A stretch of 64,000 nt of DNA from JAAUTS01 sp034440395 (GCA_034440395.1 JAWXBW010000012.1:1-64000), one strand, 5' to 3'; positions 17,901-27,526 are shown, counted from the first letter of the stretch. Notes: generated by a model not told the origin, from the letters alone. A program made the numbers and translations.

Positions 17901-18215
17901 CTATTTAAAAAAAGAACAAACATACTGACAAATGCCTGTCTCCACAGTGACGCTAAATCCTGACTTGGCAGGCACCTCAAAAAAAGTCCCCATGGCATAA
18001 GTATGCTCAACTGTTTGTCCATCAAGAATAACCTTGCAGCACCCATCCGTGATTTCCATTCTCTCGGCATCATCCGTGCCAAAATGATAGTCCCCGGCAT
18101 AGATAATCCCCAGAGTTTTCTTAGAACCATCCGTTAAAAAGATGCTGTGGGAAACCACCTTACCGTTAAAATAAACATTCGCCTTCGCCTGAGCCGTCAC
18201 ATTCGAAAATTCCAT
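17901..18215 (-). CDS. ppnP: Pyrimidine/purine nucleoside phosphorylase (DUF1255)
   Basis: A 104-residue cupin-fold protein of the PpnP family, which splits nucleosides with phosphate to a base and ribose-1-phosphate. Visible family features are NVYFNGKVVSH, the TLGIIYAGDYHF strand, AERMEITDG and the FEVPAKSGF turn. The length is the full family length. It converges on the kinase gene with an 11-base gap. It is a standalone gene. Confidence 0.88.
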   Translation of the reverse strand: MEFSNVTAQAKANVYFNGKVVSHSIFLTDGSKKTLGIIYAGDYHFGTDDAERMEITDGCCKVILDGQTVEHTYAMGTFFEVPAKSGFSVTVETGICQYVCSFFK

Positions 18216-18416
18216 TCCTCAGCAATGCCCTGCCCCATCCCAAAGCGCAAGATCAAATCACACTCAGCTGCCACCCCCCTAACTAGATTAAATTAGGTAA
18301 AAGATTGCAGTTTAAATCATTTCGCCTGAAGGTGCTTATAAGAAGTCATTGACTTCGTCCTAGGCTTAAGGCATTTTTTCAAACCTTAAACCTATTTCAA
18401 CTATACAAACACAGCT

Positions 18417-18581
18417 ATGAGAGACCACGTTATTTTAGAATGCACAGAAGCCAAAGCAGAGGGTAAACCCGCTTCGCGCTACATCACTTCCCGCAACAAA
18501 AAGCTTAAGACAGAGCGCATGGAGATTAAAAAATATAATCCCAACCTGCGCCGTCATACGCTCCATAAAGAAATTAAATAA
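18417..18581 (+). CDS. rpmG: Ribosomal protein bL33
   Basis: A 54-residue small basic protein. It opens MRDHVILECTEAK, contains RYITSRNKK and LKTERMEIKKYNP, and ends LRRHTLHKEIK, which is the bL33 pattern. Only one cysteine is present, so this is the zinc-independent (C-minus) form. It binds the large ribosomal subunit near the E site. It is followed by a strong intrinsic terminator, so it is probably a single-gene transcript. Confidence 0.93.
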   Translation: MRDHVILECTEAKAEGKPASRYITSRNKKLKTERMEIKKYNPNLRRHTLHKEIK

Positions 18582-18611
18582 GCCACTCATCGGAGTTATT
18601 TATTTTTTTAT

Positions 18612-18642
18612 AAAAAGGCGATCCTTCGTGATCGCCTTTTTT
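18612..18642 (+). terminator. Intrinsic terminator of rpmG
   Basis: A 12-base-pair perfect stem (18612-18623 with 18630-18641, core GGCGATC/GATCGCC) with a six-base loop CTTCGT runs into a T-tract. It lies 30 bases after the rpmG stop codon. Confidence 0.92.
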
Positions 18643-18745
18643 ATGTTTATTTAGCGTTGAATAACTACCGAACGCAGCTATCCAATAAGTAGTAAGCAAA
18701 AAATTAGCTCGAAACGATTCTTAATTTTTTAGAAAAGGTAAATAC

Positions 18746-19636
18746 TTGAAAATCAAACTCTGGGGCACACGCGGCAGCATACCCACTCCCAGTACAAGCG
18801 AGTTTGTTACCACACGCTATGGAGGCGATACGACTTGTGTCTCAATTATGGCAGGCGAGCACCTTATCATCATTGATGCTGGCACTGGGCTGCGCTTACT
18901 AGGGCTAGAGATGATGAAGCAGAAAAAGCCTTGGGATGCTAATTTCTTCTTTAGCCACGTTCATTGGGATCACATTCAAGGATTCCCTTTTTTCCTACCC
19001 ACCTTCCAATCCAACAATAAGTTTACCCTTCACGGCCCACATCTAACCACTATGCCTGGTTTCATCGGCAGTGTATTGGAAAAGGCACTGCGAGGTCAGC
19101 AAGAGGACCTCAACTTCCCTGTGCAGCTTAAGGACATGCCGTCAGAGATGGTTTTCAAAGACCTAGATGAACGTTCCGTCGTTACCATTCCTGGGGTTAA
19201 AACAACGATGGTAGTTTATTCAGCCGCACTAAACCATCCAGGCGGATCCTATGGTTATCGCATCGAAGAGCATGTCGCAGGGCAAAAAACTAAGGTCTTT
19301 ACCTTTGCTTCCGACACAGAGCACTTAAAAACCTTACACCCGGGCTTACAGTTCCTAGCTAAAGATGCTGATATTCTACTCTACGATGCTCAATACACCC
19401 CTGATGAATATGAGGGGAGAGGCTTCATGCCACACAAAGGCTGGGGGCACTCGACCTACGAGGCTGGTATCAAGGAGGCTTTAGCAGCAGGGGTTAAACG
19501 CCTGATACTTCACCATCACGACCCCCTTCATGATGATGACCAAGTCGCTGCAATTGAAGCGGCTGCACGTCAAGCTGCCGAAGGCACAGGACTACTAATT
19601 GACGCTGCCCTGCAAATGGCTGAATACGATCTGTGA
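18746..19636 (+). CDS. MBL-fold metallohydrolase
   Basis: A 296-residue metallo-beta-lactamase-fold protein. The metal motif is HVHWDH (His71, His73, Asp75, His76). Further ligands are likely in AALNHPGGS, FASDTE and the final LILHHHDP. The start is a TTG at 18746, with AAAGG nine bases upstream, because the protein opens exactly at KIKLWGTRGSIP, the usual N-terminus of this subgroup. The family includes phosphodiesterases and tRNase Z relatives. This subgroup is close to cyclic-nucleotide phosphodiesterase-like proteins, but the substrate is not known. Confidence 0.85.
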   Translation: MKIKLWGTRGSIPTPSTSEFVTTRYGGDTTCVSIMAGEHLIIIDAGTGLRLLGLEMMKQKKPWDANFFFSHVHWDHIQGFPFFLPTFQSNNKFTLHGPHLTTMPGFIGSVLEKALRGQQEDLNFPVQLKDMPSEMVFKDLDERSVVTIPGVKTTMVVYSAALNHPGGSYGYRIEEHVAGQKTKVFTFASDTEHLKTLHPGLQFLAKDADILLYDAQYTPDEYEGRGFMPHKGWGHSTYEAGIKEALAAGVKRLILHHHDPLHDDDQVAAIEAAARQAAEGTGLLIDAALQMAEYDL

Positions 19637-19703
19637 TTAATGATGTCTTTAGGGTTTTATGGCAGCACTTACCAATAACTAAATAAATTTAAGTAAATAG
19701 TTT

Positions 19704-19732
19704 TTGACTTTATACTTGTTTTTCAGTAAGTA
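19704..19732 (+). promoter_or_regulatory. Candidate sigma70-type promoter of the outer-membrane protein gene
   Basis: TTGACT at 19704-19709 is followed after 17 bases by TAAGTA at 19727-19732, shortly before the ATG at 19742. The -35 match is good and the -10 match is weak. The very short distance to the ATG lowers confidence. Confidence 0.25.
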
Positions 19733-19741
19733 ATTAAGTCT

Positions 19742-20635
19742 ATGCAAACTCCCTCCTTTGCCATCAAGACCGCATGTCTAAGCATCGCTTTCACAGGCAT
19801 GGTCACTTTAGTCCAGGCGCAGAACTATAATACTCCCCCGCCACCACGTCCCATGGAGCCCTCTACTGCCACTACAACGACAAGCTCATCTGAAACAACA
19901 GTCTCCTCTGGAACCAATGGCCGTCTTCAAGTAGAAGCTCCGACAGAAGGAACTCAAACCAAGCAACCAGCAGTAAACAATAATTACCTTGTAAATGCCC
20001 GACCTCGCAGTCCAGCTACCGGCTACAGCGTGGCCGTGTATGGAGGTATTAATGTAGCGACTCAAGATGAATTGGAATCTATCGGCGGCGTAAATGTAAG
20101 CTCAAGCAGTGAAATAGCCCCTATGGTCGGACTTAAGTTTGGTCATATCTGGGCATTTACGGATGAACCTATTGAGCAGTTTGAATTAGAAACAGGAAGC
20201 AATGGTGGGATCAGACTATCTGGTGGTTTAGAAGCTGACGCTTTTTATCTACGTAATGACACAAAAATCAACAGTTCAACAAACTCCGATAAAGTTGAAA
20301 TAAACATGGGTTTCCTGATGGTCAACGCTACGTTACAAGCCCAATGGGGCAAATTCCGTCTTTATGGTGGTCCTGGAGTAGGGGGAGCTATCATTAATGC
20401 AAGTAATTATGGAGCGAATGGAACTCCTGACTTCAGTTACGAAAGCACCCAAGTTAGATTAGCCTTTCAAGGACTAGGCGGCTTGGACTATTTTGTTACT
20501 CCTGAGTGGAGCATTTTTGGTGAATACAAATATCTTCTCGTTAACGGACTCGGGCTTTCCAATGGAGCTGCGGAAGCTGATTTCGGCCAAATGGGTCAAC
20601 ATATCCTAGCCGTTGGTGTTCGCAAGCATTTCTAA
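19742..20635 (+). CDS. Outer-membrane beta-barrel protein
   Basis: A 297-residue exported protein. Residues 1-26 are a signal peptide ending VTLVQAQ. A low-complexity Ser/Thr/Pro region spans residues 30-85. From about residue 95, alternating beta strands (YSVAVYGGINVAT, GLKFGHIWAF, FRLYGGPGVGG, WSIFGEYKYLLVN) end in HILAVGVRKHF with a C-terminal aromatic residue, as in OmpA/OmpW-like eight-stranded barrels. It probably sits in the outer membrane, with a structural or small-porin role. It converges on rnc with a one-base gap. Confidence 0.78.
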   Translation: MQTPSFAIKTACLSIAFTGMVTLVQAQNYNTPPPPRPMEPSTATTTTSSSETTVSSGTNGRLQVEAPTEGTQTKQPAVNNNYLVNARPRSPATGYSVAVYGGINVATQDELESIGGVNVSSSSEIAPMVGLKFGHIWAFTDEPIEQFELETGSNGGIRLSGGLEADAFYLRNDTKINSSTNSDKVEINMGFLMVNATLQAQWGKFRLYGGPGVGGAIINASNYGANGTPDFSYESTQVRLAFQGLGGLDYFVTPEWSIFGEYKYLLVNGLGLSNGAAEADFGQMGQHILAVGVRKHF

Positions 20636-20636
20636 G

Positions 20637-21323
20637 TTAAGACTTCGTTAAGTTTTTCAAAGCGGCCGCTGCAGATTGCATCTCAGCGGCCTTTTTGCTG
20701 TTCCCCGTTCCTCGCCCCAATTCTTTATTCTCAGAGATAACCACAACCTCATAACACTTTTGATGGTCAGGCCCAGACTCACTTTCTAGACGATATTCTG
20801 GCGTAGGCTTATTTTGACTTTGCAAACGTTCTTGTAACGTGCCCTTGGGATTAAAGTCCACCGTATTTTTAGGCCCTTTCTGAATCAAATCCAACAACTG
20901 CATGGCTATCCACGTGCTGACCACTTCAAAAGAACTATCTAGATAAACCGCACCTATAACCGCTTCCATAGCGTCCGCCAAATTAGATCGCTTGGTGCGC
21001 CCCTGATTCATTAGCTCCCCTCGACCAAGCACAAGATAGTCACCTAAATCAAAGCGTAGCGCCATCGCCTCCAGAGCTTCGGCATTCACCATAACGGCAC
21101 GCATTCTGGTGAGACTTCCCTCATCTAAGTTGGAATAATCTTGATATAATTTAATGGTCAGGGCCATCTGTAAAACGGCGTCCCCCAAAAACTCTAAGCG
21201 TTGATTATCCCCTACCCTTGCCTTCATCTCATGCCCTTTGGATGGGTGGGTCAAAGCCAACTCCAATAAAGCTCTATTCTGAAATGTGTAACCTAACTTG
21301 ATTTGTAACTCGTCTAAATTCAT
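20637..21323 (-). CDS. rnc: Ribonuclease III
   Basis: A 228-residue double-stranded RNA endonuclease. The catalytic signature reads QRLEFLGDAVL with Glu44 and Asp48. The second acidic cluster lies in NLADAMEAVIGAVYLD. A double-stranded-RNA-binding domain occupies residues 155-228. RNase III processes rRNA precursors and mRNA. It is the last gene of the purC-xerD-rnc run on the minus strand, 19 bases after xerD. Confidence 0.95.
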   Translation of the reverse strand: MNLDELQIKLGYTFQNRALLELALTHPSKGHEMKARVGDNQRLEFLGDAVLQMALTIKLYQDYSNLDEGSLTRMRAVMVNAEALEAMALRFDLGDYLVLGRGELMNQGRTKRSNLADAMEAVIGAVYLDSSFEVVSTWIAMQLLDLIQKGPKNTVDFNPKGTLQERLQSQNKPTPEYRLESESGPDHQKCYEVVVISENKELGRGTGNSKKAAEMQSAAAALKNLTKS

Positions 21324-21342
21324 AGCAGTAACGTGATGTACA

Positions 21343-22239
21343 TTAACCTCGTGGATGAAACTTTTCGTGAATACTAATGAGCCGCGATTGATTCACATGA
21401 GTGTAAATTTCTGTTGTGCTTATACTTTCATGTCCCAGTAACTCTTGGATAATTCTCAAATCTGCTCCGTGACTTAACAGATGCGTAGCAAAAGAATGCC
21501 GTAACAAATGAGGATAAACATTTTTCTTAACTCCAGCCCGCTTCATCGCTTCCTTCACGATCTCCCAAATTCTTGACGAGGTCAACCGCCGACCATGCTC
21601 CCCGATAAAAAGTTCCCCGCCTGTCTTTTGCTTCACTAAATGAGGACGCCCCTTTTCAAGATATACCTTTACTGCATCAACTGCCGCTTGACCAATTAAT
21701 ACTAGTCGCTCCTTATCCCCTTTCCCAATCACACGAATCGTCTTTTCTGACAAATCCAAAAACTCTAACCGTATCCCCGTGAGCTCACCAACACGAACCC
21801 CGCTGGCATAAAAAACCTCTAGTATTGCCTTGTTACGCAAGCCCAAAGGCTCTTCTTCCCAAGCTACTCCTAATAAAGCACTGACATCTTCCTCCGATAG
21901 TGTTTCCGGCAAATAACGAAAAAGCTTAGGTAGGTCTAAACGTTGGGAGATATCTTCCTGCACAAGATTCTCTTGCTTTAAAAATCGAAAAAAATTCCTC
22001 ATAGCTATAACCTCAATCTTTAAACTGGCTGGGGCAAGGCTGCGTTGCTTTTTCTGCAAGTTTAAATAACTGCGCACCAACTCTATGGTTACTTCGTCCC
22101 ATGCCTCTGCTTTACTATCCAACTCCAACCACCCCACAAATCTCTCTAAAACGATACGGCTAATCAACTGCGTGTTGACCGCATGCCCTTTTTCCATGGC
22201 TTGGTAGGCTAGACAGTTTTCAATAACGCTGCGATCCAT
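21343..22239 (-). CDS. xerD: Tyrosine recombinase XerD/XerC
   Basis: A 298-residue Xer-type site-specific recombinase. The full catalytic set is visible: Arg149 (SGVRVGEL), Lys173 (GKGDKER), His244 and Arg247 (HLLRHSF), His270 (LLGHES) and Tyr279 (TEIYTH). The N-terminal SAM-like core-binding domain covers residues 1-100. The length and the HLLRHSFATHLL motif point to the chromosome-dimer-resolution recombinases rather than a phage integrase. Whether it is XerC or XerD cannot be settled from one copy. It lies between purC and rnc. Confidence 0.9.
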   Translation of the reverse strand: MDRSVIENCLAYQAMEKGHAVNTQLISRIVLERFVGWLELDSKAEAWDEVTIELVRSYLNLQKKQRSLAPASLKIEVIAMRNFFRFLKQENLVQEDISQRLDLPKLFRYLPETLSEEDVSALLGVAWEEEPLGLRNKAILEVFYASGVRVGELTGIRLEFLDLSEKTIRVIGKGDKERLVLIGQAAVDAVKVYLEKGRPHLVKQKTGGELFIGEHGRRLTSSRIWEIVKEAMKRAGVKKNVYPHLLRHSFATHLLSHGADLRIIQELLGHESISTTEIYTHVNQSRLISIHEKFHPRG

Positions 22240-22253
22240 AGCGGGTTTAACTT

Positions 22254-23111
22254 TTAAAGCAACCGTAGCTTCTCTCCCGTTACACGCTCGTAGGCCTCTA
22301 AGTATTTAGCCTGTGTTCCCTCAATGATTTCCTGAGGTAGTGAAGGGCCAGGTGCCTGTCGATTCCAGTCTGTTAAACCCAGTAAATAATCCCGCACATA
22401 CTGCTTATCAAAACTGGCTTGAGCACGGCCCACGGCGTAGTCAGAAGCAGGCCAGAATCGGCTGCTATCAGGCGTTAACAATTCATCAATCAAGATAAGG
22501 TCATCCCCTAGACGCCCAAACTCAAACTTCGTATCAGCGATAATAATGCCCCTCTCCAAGGCATGTTTATGAGCCCAAGCATAAATTGTTAAGGATTGCT
22601 CCCGCAGCAACTCATAAGCGTCATCGCCCACAACATCCCTTGCCTCATTTTCCGTTAATGGCTCATCATGTCCTTCTTGCGCCTTGGTAGAAGGCGTAAA
22701 TAAAGGCTGAGGTAACTGCTCCGACTCACGCAACCCTTTTGGTAAGTTAAACCCCTGCACACAGCCCGTTTGTTGATACTCTTTCCAAGCAGAACCAGTC
22801 AGATATCCCCTCACCACACACTCGATGGTCATGGGCAGCGTCCGGTGGCAGTGCGTGATCCGTCCACACCACTCTGGCTTATTTAAGTCTTCCGGAACCT
22901 CAAAGGAAATGACGTGACTCTGGATAGTCTCAGGAAGTTCACTAAACCAGTAGCGTGATATTTGCGTGAGGGTAATACCTTTTTGTGGAATTAAGTCAGG
23001 TAGAATTACATCGAAGGCTGAGATCCGATCACTTGCTACAAGAAGCAAGTCTTTCCCATACGCATACACGTCACGGACTTTTCCAGAATGGACTAAGGTA
23101 ACATCTGACAT
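22254..23111 (-). CDS. purC: Phosphoribosylaminoimidazole-succinocarboxamide synthase
   Basis: A 285-residue SAICAR synthetase, which joins CAIR and aspartate in purine synthesis. It opens with VHSGKVRDVYAYGKDLLLVA, then SDRISAFDVILPDLIPQKG. The substrate loops ECVVRGYLTGSAWKEYQ and IADTKFEFG follow. I set the start at the ATG at 23109-23111, because the family begins there. The longer open frame to 23390 would overlap the divergent glycosyltransferase gene and adds unrelated residues. It is the first gene of the purC-xerD-rnc run. Confidence 0.94.
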   Translation of the reverse strand: MSDVTLVHSGKVRDVYAYGKDLLLVASDRISAFDVILPDLIPQKGITLTQISRYWFSELPETIQSHVISFEVPEDLNKPEWCGRITHCHRTLPMTIECVVRGYLTGSAWKEYQQTGCVQGFNLPKGLRESEQLPQPLFTPSTKAQEGHDEPLTENEARDVVGDDAYELLREQSLTIYAWAHKHALERGIIIADTKFEFGRLGDDLILIDELLTPDSSRFWPASDYAVGRAQASFDKQYVRDYLLGLTDWNRQAPGPSLPQEIIEGTQAKYLEAYERVTGEKLRLL

Positions 23112-23225
23112 AAGCAAAGTGAACCAAAGCTTGTTCTTTTTGCCTATGTATTTTATTGGAGGCAGGATAAGCCACGTATTTTCTGTCTTTGCTCTTGGAG
23201 AATTTATCTTTAGCTTTGAAATTTC

Positions 23226-25754
23226 ATGAGTTTCACGCCAGATTCTAATCGGATAACTATCGCCGCTAAGTTCTTTTTTGAAGGAGACCATAAATTCTTT
23301 ATCCAAGGCGTAACCTATGGTCCTTTCCGTCCCGGAGCAGACAATGTTCACCTCACTTCCCCTGAGCAAGCACGGAAAGATTTCACTCAAATAGCAGCAG
23401 CAGGTTTTAATCTCCTGCGTCTATATCACAGCCCCCCACGCTGGTTTGTGGACCTTGCATGGGAATTCCGACTCCGCATTATCACCACCATTCCTTGGCC
23501 TCTGCGTGGACTCTTTCTTAATAACCAAGAAACGAAACGCCAGATTAGAGAAAATGCCCGCATCGCCGCCGCTGCTCACGCCGGGCATCCCGCTATATTC
23601 GGATTTTATGTGGATAATGAAATGCAGCCTGATCTCGTTCGTTGGTACGGGGCCTCTCGCGTAGAAAGCTTCCTCGATTCGCTCGTCACTATCGTCAAAA
23701 AAGAAGACCCCGGTGCTCTCACCTCCTACGCTAATTTCCCTCCCACAGAATATCTCACCCCGCGCTGTGTCGATTTTTATTCCTATAATGTTTACTTAGA
23801 AGACACCCACACCTTTCGCTCCTATCTAAGTCGCCTCCAAAATATCGTGGGCGAGAAGCCTCTCGTCTTTGGCGAATTCGGACTAGACACCATCCGCAAC
23901 GGAGAACAAAAACAAGCCAACCTCCTCTCCGCCCATTATCAGGAAGTCTTTCAAGGCGGTGCCGCAGGAACCATGATCTTCTCGTTTACAGATGACTGGT
24001 TCACAGGTGGCCACCAAATCACCAACTGGAGCTTCGGCATCGTGGACAGCGAACGTAAGCCTAAGCTGGCCTACGAGGTTCTGGCCCAGAAAACGATCGG
24101 ACCTGAAGGGCGTGTTTGCGATACCTTCCCCCTCGAAACGATGCCCCGCGTATCTGTAGTGGTTTGTAGTTATAATGGGGCGAAGACCCTCCGCGGTTGC
24201 CTCGAAGCTTTAGGTAAACTCAAATATCCAGATTATGAGGTAATCCTTGTGGACGATGGCTCTAAAGATGACACCCAGAACATCGTTAAGGATTTCCCTA
24301 ACGTCATCAACATCAAGCAGCCTAATATGGGTCTTAGTGTTGCTCGTAATATCGGGGCGCAAGCAAGCACGGGCTCCATCATCGCTTACACAGACTCGGA
24401 CTGCATGCCTGATTCCGACTGGCTCTACTACTTGATCCAACCCCTTGTTACAGGCTCCTATGCCGCCGTTGGTGGACCCAACATCTCTCCCCCCGCTACC
24501 GACTGGATTCAGGCCGCTGTGGCCGCCGCCCCAGGTTCACCCAGCCATGTCCTCCTTTCCGACGTAGAGGCTGAACATGTGCCGGGCTGTAATATGGCTT
24601 TCCATCGTTGGGCTCTGGACATGATCGGTGGATTCGATCCCATCTACCGCAAGGCTGGTGATGATGTGGACGTGTGCTGGCGTTTAATGCAGTTAAATCA
24701 AAAAATCGGCTTCAGCCCATCAGCCGTTGTCTGGCATCACCGCCGTTTCACCGTTGGAGCTTACTTTAATCAACAAAAAGGCTACGGAGAAGCGGAGTCG
24801 ATGTTGCGTTATAAACACTTAAATTATTTCGATGACTCTGGTTCGGCTCGTTGGAAAGGCACGATCTACGGTGCCCCGCTTTTAGACAGTGTGATCAATG
24901 AATCCGTGATCTATCGCGGAGTCTTCGGGATGGGATTTTTCCAATCCATTTACCGTCGCCCGGAACCCATGTGGACGGCCATCGTCGGAAGCTTACAGTG
25001 GAACGGTCTAGCACTTTTTATTCTCTTGTTATCAACTCAATTTGAATTCTTGCGCGTCGTGCCCTTGGTCATGTTCGCCATAACCTTGTTTGCCGCATGG
25101 TCCTACATGCTACGCGCTCGGATTGAACCGCAATATGATACCTTACGCGCTCGACTGCTCCTCCTTTATCTAGCCCTTGCGCAACCCGTGGCAAGAGCTT
25201 GGGCCCGCTACTTCACTTGGATCAGCGGGAAACGCACCCCAGACGCCGTCGCCAGCAGCCGTGAAGAAGAAGAGCATGAAGAAACGACCTTATTAGGCAG
25301 CGGCAAACTTTCCTTCTGGGGAGAAAAAGGTAAAGGCCGAGAATTACTCCTACAACAGATTATCGACCTCTTAAACAAAGAGGGTTGGCGCTATGAGTTG
25401 GATAATGGTTGGTCAGACTGGGACTTAGAAATTTTTGGCAGTCGCTGGTGGCACGTCCGCATCCGCACGCTTTCAGAACATTACCCTGAAGAAAAACGTT
25501 TAACCTGTGTCTTAAATCTGTTGCGGCCTAACGCTTCCAGCGTACTCGCCTCTGTCATGGGCACCGGTGCCATGATTACGCTAGGCCTAGCCTTTCACCT
25601 TCCTTGGTGGTTGACTCTGTCCAGCATCATGACAGGACTGAGCTATTGGACTTATCGAGGGCTGGCTTTACGGTTGCGCCTAGCCGACTTGATTGAAGCC
25701 GCAGCTCATGCCACTCAGATGACTCAAATGGATGGTAAAAAAGCCTGGAAATGA
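23226..25754 (+). CDS. Bifunctional glycoside hydrolase (GH-A barrel) / GT2 glycosyltransferase with membrane helices
   Basis: An 842-residue fusion. Residues 20-290 form a GH2-like TIM barrel with a clan GH-A acid/base pair Asn131-Glu132 (FYVDNEMQP) and a candidate nucleophile Glu217 (VFGEFGLDT). Residues 307-560 form a GT2 domain: VSVVVCSYNGAKTL, VILVDDGSKDD, YTDSDCMPDSD and AGDDVDVCWRLM. Hydrophobic helices follow at about residues 595-635 and 770-805. The last part contains a soluble segment with many Trp residues. The gene overlaps the following ABC exporter by four bases (ATGA), which implies coupled translation. I infer synthesis of a glycan that is trimmed or cyclised and then exported. 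The product is unknown. Confidence 0.85.
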   Translation: MSFTPDSNRITIAAKFFFEGDHKFFIQGVTYGPFRPGADNVHLTSPEQARKDFTQIAAAGFNLLRLYHSPPRWFVDLAWEFRLRIITTIPWPLRGLFLNNQETKRQIRENARIAAAAHAGHPAIFGFYVDNEMQPDLVRWYGASRVESFLDSLVTIVKKEDPGALTSYANFPPTEYLTPRCVDFYSYNVYLEDTHTFRSYLSRLQNIVGEKPLVFGEFGLDTIRNGEQKQANLLSAHYQEVFQGGAAGTMIFSFTDDWFTGGHQITNWSFGIVDSERKPKLAYEVLAQKTIGPEGRVCDTFPLETMPRVSVVVCSYNGAKTLRGCLEALGKLKYPDYEVILVDDGSKDDTQNIVKDFPNVINIKQPNMGLSVARNIGAQASTGSIIAYTDSDCMPDSDWLYYLIQPLVTGSYAAVGGPNISPPATDWIQAAVAAAPGSPSHVLLSDVEAEHVPGCNMAFHRWALDMIGGFDPIYRKAGDDVDVCWRLMQLNQKIGFSPSAVVWHHRRFTVGAYFNQQKGYGEAESMLRYKHLNYFDDSGSARWKGTIYGAPLLDSVINESVIYRGVFGMGFFQSIYRRPEPMWTAIVGSLQWNGLALFILLLSTQFEFLRVVPLVMFAITLFAAWSYMLRARIEPQYDTLRARLLLLYLALAQPVARAWARYFTWISGKRTPDAVASSREEEEHEETTLLGSGKLSFWGEKGKGRELLLQQIIDLLNKEGWRYELDNGWSDWDLEIFGSRWWHVRIRTLSEHYPEEKRLTCVLNLLRPNASSVLASVMGTGAMITLGLAFHLPWWLTLSSIMTGLSYWTYRGLALRLRLADLIEAAAHATQMTQMDGKKAWK

Positions 25755-27526
25755 ACCTCTACCGCCGCGTTATTTTTTATTACAGACCTTTTCTTGGCCC
25801 CATCATCGTGGCCATGCTGGTTCTGTTATTAACCATTGCCTTAAACCTGCTTAAGCCCTGGCCGCTTCAGTACATCATCGACCATATTATTCCGCAAGCT
25901 ATGGGTCAGCCGATGCAAGAGACCTACTCATGGGTGCCAGCAGATTTGCCTTGGCTCAGCGCCCTTTTTTATAGTGTCGTATTCTTTGTCCTTATCCATC
26001 TTCTCAACGGCATCTTCAGTATGATCAACAACTATTGGTTAGTTGAAATCGGCCTAAAAGCTCTACTACGCTTACGAACCGAAGTCTATTCCTACCTACA
26101 AAGTCTGCCTCTGCGCTTCCACGACGCTCGCCGCTCGGGAGACAGTTCTTTCCGCGTGGCTTACGACACCCAGGCCATCCAGACCTTTTTTAACCGTGGA
26201 TTTGCCACCATCATCAGTTCAGGTATCACCTTGATCGGGACTTTCTGTGTCATGTTTAGCATGAATGTTTTCCTCAGCCTTCTTTCCCTTTGTGTCGTGC
26301 CATTTTTATTGGGAGCCATCTTCTTTTTTGCCGAACGCATCCGCAGCCAATCAATCGCAGTGCAACAGGAAGAAAGCGACGTGCTTTCTAAGGTATCTGA
26401 AGGCTTAAGCAGCATACGCGTGGTTCATGCCTTTGGACGGGAAGACTACGAAGTGAAGGCCTTCACCAAAGAAGCTTCTGACTCTCTTGAAGCTAACCGG
26501 AAACTTACCCTCACTAACGTCAGCAGCTCCCTCGTCGTAGGTCTTATCACGGCACTAGGCACAGCCTTGCTCATGTATTATGGCGTGCTCGAAGTTCAAG
26601 CAGGTCACTTGAAATTGGGAGAACTAACCGTCTTCATCGCCTACCTAGTCATGCTCTATCAACCTTTAGAACAGCTCAGCTACACCGTCTGGGCTATGGA
26701 AGGTGCCGCCGCCGGAGCGGGACGTGTTTTTGAAATACTTGATACAGAAAACGATGTCAAAGACAAACCTCATGCTAAACCCTTCCGCAGCGGACTCGGT
26801 AAAATGGAACTCCGTGACGTGCGCTTCGGTTACAGCCCTGATCAACCTATTCTTAAAGGAATCAACTTCACCATAGAATCTGGAAAAACCGTAGCTCTCG
26901 TCGGCGGAACAGGAGCTGGAAAGACCACCATACTTTCCCTCATTCCACGCTTTTATGATCCTAGCTTTGGTCAGGTCCTGATTGATGATCAAGACATACG
27001 GGACGTGCAAAAAGATTCCCTTCGTAAACATATGTCCATGGTTTTACAAGACACCGCTTTAATCCCTGGCACCATTGAAGAAAATATAGCTTACGGTAAA
27101 CCAGGTGCTTCTCACGCCGAAATTGCCGCCGCCGCACAAGCTGCACAAGCCGCGGAGTTTATTCAAGCCCTCCCCTTGGGCTACGCCACAGAAGTCGGGG
27201 AACGTGGCATACGCTTGAGTGGCGGCCAACGCCAACGCATCGGCATCGCCCGCGCCTTCTTGCGTAATAGCCCCATTCTATTATTAGACGAACCCACCAG
27301 CGCCCTAGACTTAAAAACAGAAGCCGAACTCATGGGCACGCTTAAAAACTTGATGCAAAAACCCACGACCTTAATCATCACCCACCGTCTCAGCACCATC
27401 CACCATGCAGACTGCATTCATGTCCTAGAACACGGACAAATCGTGGAATCAGGAACTGGGCCTGAACTCTTAGCCAAAGGCGGACTCTACGCTTCTCTGT
27501 GGAATGCGCCTCATGTGGAAGCTTAG
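25751..27526 (+). CDS. ABC exporter, MsbA/NdvA-like half transporter
   Basis: A 591-residue type I ABC exporter. Residues 1-310 are a six-helix transmembrane domain. The nucleotide-binding domain has Walker A VGGTGAGKTT, the signature LSGGQRQR, Walker B ILLLDEPTSALD and an H-loop ITHRLS. Half transporters of this type work as dimers and flip lipids or glycans such as lipid A or cyclic glucan. The four-base overlap with the GH/GT2 fusion gene strongly suggests that it exports that enzyme's product. All ATPase motifs are intact. Confidence 0.9.
   Translation: MNLYRRVIFYYRPFLGPIIVAMLVLLLTIALNLLKPWPLQYIIDHIIPQAMGQPMQETYSWVPADLPWLSALFYSVVFFVLIHLLNGIFSMINNYWLVEIGLKALLRLRTEVYSYLQSLPLRFHDARRSGDSSFRVAYDTQAIQTFFNRGFATIISSGITLIGTFCVMFSMNVFLSLLSLCVVPFLLGAIFFFAERIRSQSIAVQQEESDVLSKVSEGLSSIRVVHAFGREDYEVKAFTKEASDSLEANRKLTLTNVSSSLVVGLITALGTALLMYYGVLEVQAGHLKLGELTVFIAYLVMLYQPLEQLSYTVWAMEGAAAGAGRVFEILDTENDVKDKPHAKPFRSGLGKMELRDVRFGYSPDQPILKGINFTIESGKTVALVGGTGAGKTTILSLIPRFYDPSFGQVLIDDQDIRDVQKDSLRKHMSMVLQDTALIPGTIEENIAYGKPGASHAEIAAAAQAAQAAEFIQALPLGYATEVGERGIRLSGGQRQRIGIARAFLRNSPILLLDEPTSALDLKTEAELMGTLKNLMQKPTTLIITHRLSTIHHADCIHVLEHGQIVESGTGPELLAKGGLYASLWNAPHVEA

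Noticed and set aside
18349..18377. TTGACT as a -35 box of rpmG
   Set aside because: No acceptable -10 box lies at the right spacing (CATTTT only).
23112..23390. Long N-terminal extension of purC
   Set aside because: The extra 93 codons overlap the divergent glycosyltransferase gene and do not resemble SAICAR synthetase. The family start is at 23111.
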